From Bacteroidota bacterium (GTDB lineage: Bacteria > Bacteroidota > Bacteroidia > Bacteroidales > PUMT01), in assembly GCA_003567115.1 (NCBI GenBank), contig PXAP01000130.1, forward strand, positions 1-6,503: DNA of 6,503 nucleotides, written 5' to 3'. Below, in pieces: positions 5,778-6,503 of the stretch; position 1 is the stretch's first letter; each line of letters begins with the position of its first letter. The position numbers were made by a program, and so were the translations under genes. The notes under the pieces are model-generated. The model had not been told where the DNA came from and searched no databases. It saw only the letters and a program-made list of their open reading frames with translations.

Positions 5778-6194
5778 TTACTCGCCGATAATTTTTACCA
5801 AAAGGCGTTTACGTCTTTTCCCGTCAAACTCACCGTAAAAGATCTGCTCCCAGGGACCGAAATCCATACTTCCCTCAGTTACGGCAACCACCACCTCCCT
5901 GCCCATAATGGTCCTCTTTAAATGTGCATCTGCATTATCTTCATAGCTGTTGTGCTTATACTGGGAATGAGGATGCTCGGGTGCAAGCTTCTCCAGCCAT
6001 ACCTCAAAGTCGTGATGCAGACCGGATTCATCATCGTTAATAAAAACACTGCTGGTAATATGCATTGCATTGCATAATATCAATCCTTCCCTGATACCGC
6101 TCTCGGACAGGCATTTCTCAATATCAGGAGTTATATTTATAAGCTCCCTGCGGCTTTTGGTCTCAAACCAAATCTCTTTTCTGTAACTCTTCAT
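5778..6194 (-). CDS. yjbQ: YjbQ / UPF0047 family protein
   Basis: This 138-residue product has the standard length of the YjbQ (UPF0047) family, small cytosolic proteins that form trimers. The E. coli member shows weak thiamine-phosphate synthase activity, but the physiological role is unsettled. Family motifs are present: the HxTSxxxINxDExGLxxD stretch (45-62, with H45 and D62), HNxxEDNADAHLK (81-93) holding the presumed metal or phosphate-binding H81 and H91, MGREVVVAVTEG (97-108), FGPWEQIFYGEFDG (112-125) in place of the common GTWQ-IYL-E-DGPR, and a final VKIIGE. The ATG at 6194 gives the usual amino end. It is a single-gene unit. Its 3' end faces the helicase gene at only 14 bases. A clear GC-rich terminator is absent there; only a T-run/A-run pair around 5752-5771 could fold. 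A possible -7 box and an AT-rich palindrome lie upstream. Confidence 0.92.
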   Translation of the reverse strand: MKSYRKEIWFETKSRRELINITPDIEKCLSESGIREGLILCNAMHITSSVFINDDESGLHHDFEVWLEKLAPEHPHSQYKHNSYEDNADAHLKRTIMGREVVVAVTEGSMDFGPWEQIFYGEFDGKRRKRLLVKIIGE

Positions 6195-6231
6195 AAAATC
6201 AAAATTTATGGTTAAATATTGAGTCTGCTTT

Positions 6232-6256
6232 AAAAAATCAAAAATGATGATTTTTT
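6232..6256. repeat. AT-rich 9-bp inverted repeat upstream of yjbQ
   Basis: AAAAAATCA (6232-6240) and TGATTTTTT (6248-6256) are perfect reverse complements with a 7-base loop. The element lies 38-62 bases before the yjbQ start, between the gene and its possible -7 box. It may be a leader hairpin, an operator, or a weak terminator-like structure for transcription entering from the gene to the right. Confidence 0.45.
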
Positions 6257-6265
6257 ATAAAAATT

Positions 6266-6291
6266 CAAATATAAAATGCATTGATAAACAA
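6266..6291 (-). promoter_or_regulatory. yjbQ: Possible promoter of yjbQ
   Basis: On the minus strand TATATTTG (6273-6266) matches the Bacteroidota -7 consensus TAnnTTTG. The nearest -33-like element, TTG (6291-6289), is only 15 bases away against the usual 19-21, so the match is partial. Transcription from here would give a leader of about 65 bases that contains the palindrome at 6232-6256. Confidence 0.3.
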
Positions 6292-6453
6292 CGGTTTGAA
6301 AATTTGATTTTACTAATTTTTACCCAAAAATAGTTTATAGGGTGGTCTCAACTCAGTATTAAAATATCCGGCAGCATTGCTTAATAAATAGTTCTCTGAG
6401 GATATTCTCCGTTATTGGCATGCAGTCCGGAATCAGCTAATTTTTTATTTATC

Positions 6454-6501
6454 TTAAGTGATCATCAGTTCTTTCCGGATCTTTTCTGTTTTTTCATCAA
6501 G
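6454..6501 (-). CDS. C-terminal end of an unidentified minus-strand gene (partial)
   Basis: On the minus strand, from the right edge, one frame reads LDEKTEKIRKELMIT followed by TAA (6456-6454). The charged, helix-like composition resembles the tail of a real protein, and the DNA that follows turns AT-rich and non-coding. Fifteen residues are too few to name a family. Its strand matches yjbQ, but about 260 bases separate the two, so an operon is unlikely. Confidence 0.4.
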   Translation of the reverse strand, partial: LDEKTEKIRKELMIT

Positions 6502-6503
6502 CT

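Noticed and set aside
6359..6421. Minus-strand 20-codon frame beginning MPITENILRELF
   Set aside because: Too short, no ribosome site, no recognised family. It may be old coding debris, but nothing supports it.

Overview
The window looks like a stretch of Bacteroidota chromosome, most likely Bacteroidales or a relative. Three things point there: a DUF3822-family gene overlapping rsmD, which is a lineage-typical pair; a tRNA promoter matching the Bacteroidota consensus (TTTG, 19 bases, TAnnTTTG); and gene starts without clear Shine-Dalgarno sequences, separated by AT-rich spacers. No phage, plasmid, CRISPR or insertion-sequence gene is visible.

Left part (1-1862). A 5'-truncated remnant of a class I SAM methyltransferase runs off the left edge. 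Next comes a complete minus-strand CNNM/CorC-like (DUF21) membrane protein whose pore-signature region resembles animal CNNM proteins. Between it and a tRNA-Asp(GTC) gene lies the decayed C-terminal end of a GH13 alpha-amylase, with an in-frame stop and a -1 frameshift. The tRNA gene has an encoded CCA, a strong hairpin terminator and a good promoter.

Middle (2002-4006). Three tightly packed minus-strand genes probably form one operon. In order of transcription they are a single-pass membrane protein with a pseudopilin-like segment, a DUF3822 protein (an actin/PilM-like fold according to family knowledge), and RsmD, the 16S rRNA G966 methyltransferase. The DUF3822 gene carries a perfect 14-bp inverted repeat within codons 20-29. 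The first two products may work together at the membrane; this is inference.

Right part (4007-6503). A 341-bp AT-rich divergent spacer with short repeats leads to a plus-strand RecD-like SF1B helicase with all main motifs intact. It converges on a YjbQ/UPF0047 family gene. Upstream of yjbQ is AT-rich DNA, then the last 15 codons of an unidentified minus-strand gene at the right edge.

The genes are mostly housekeeping. The points of greatest interest are the two gene relics (one beside tRNA-Asp), the PilM-like/pilin-like pair coupled to rsmD, and the intragenic hairpin. I do not see a convincing new defence or mobile system here.
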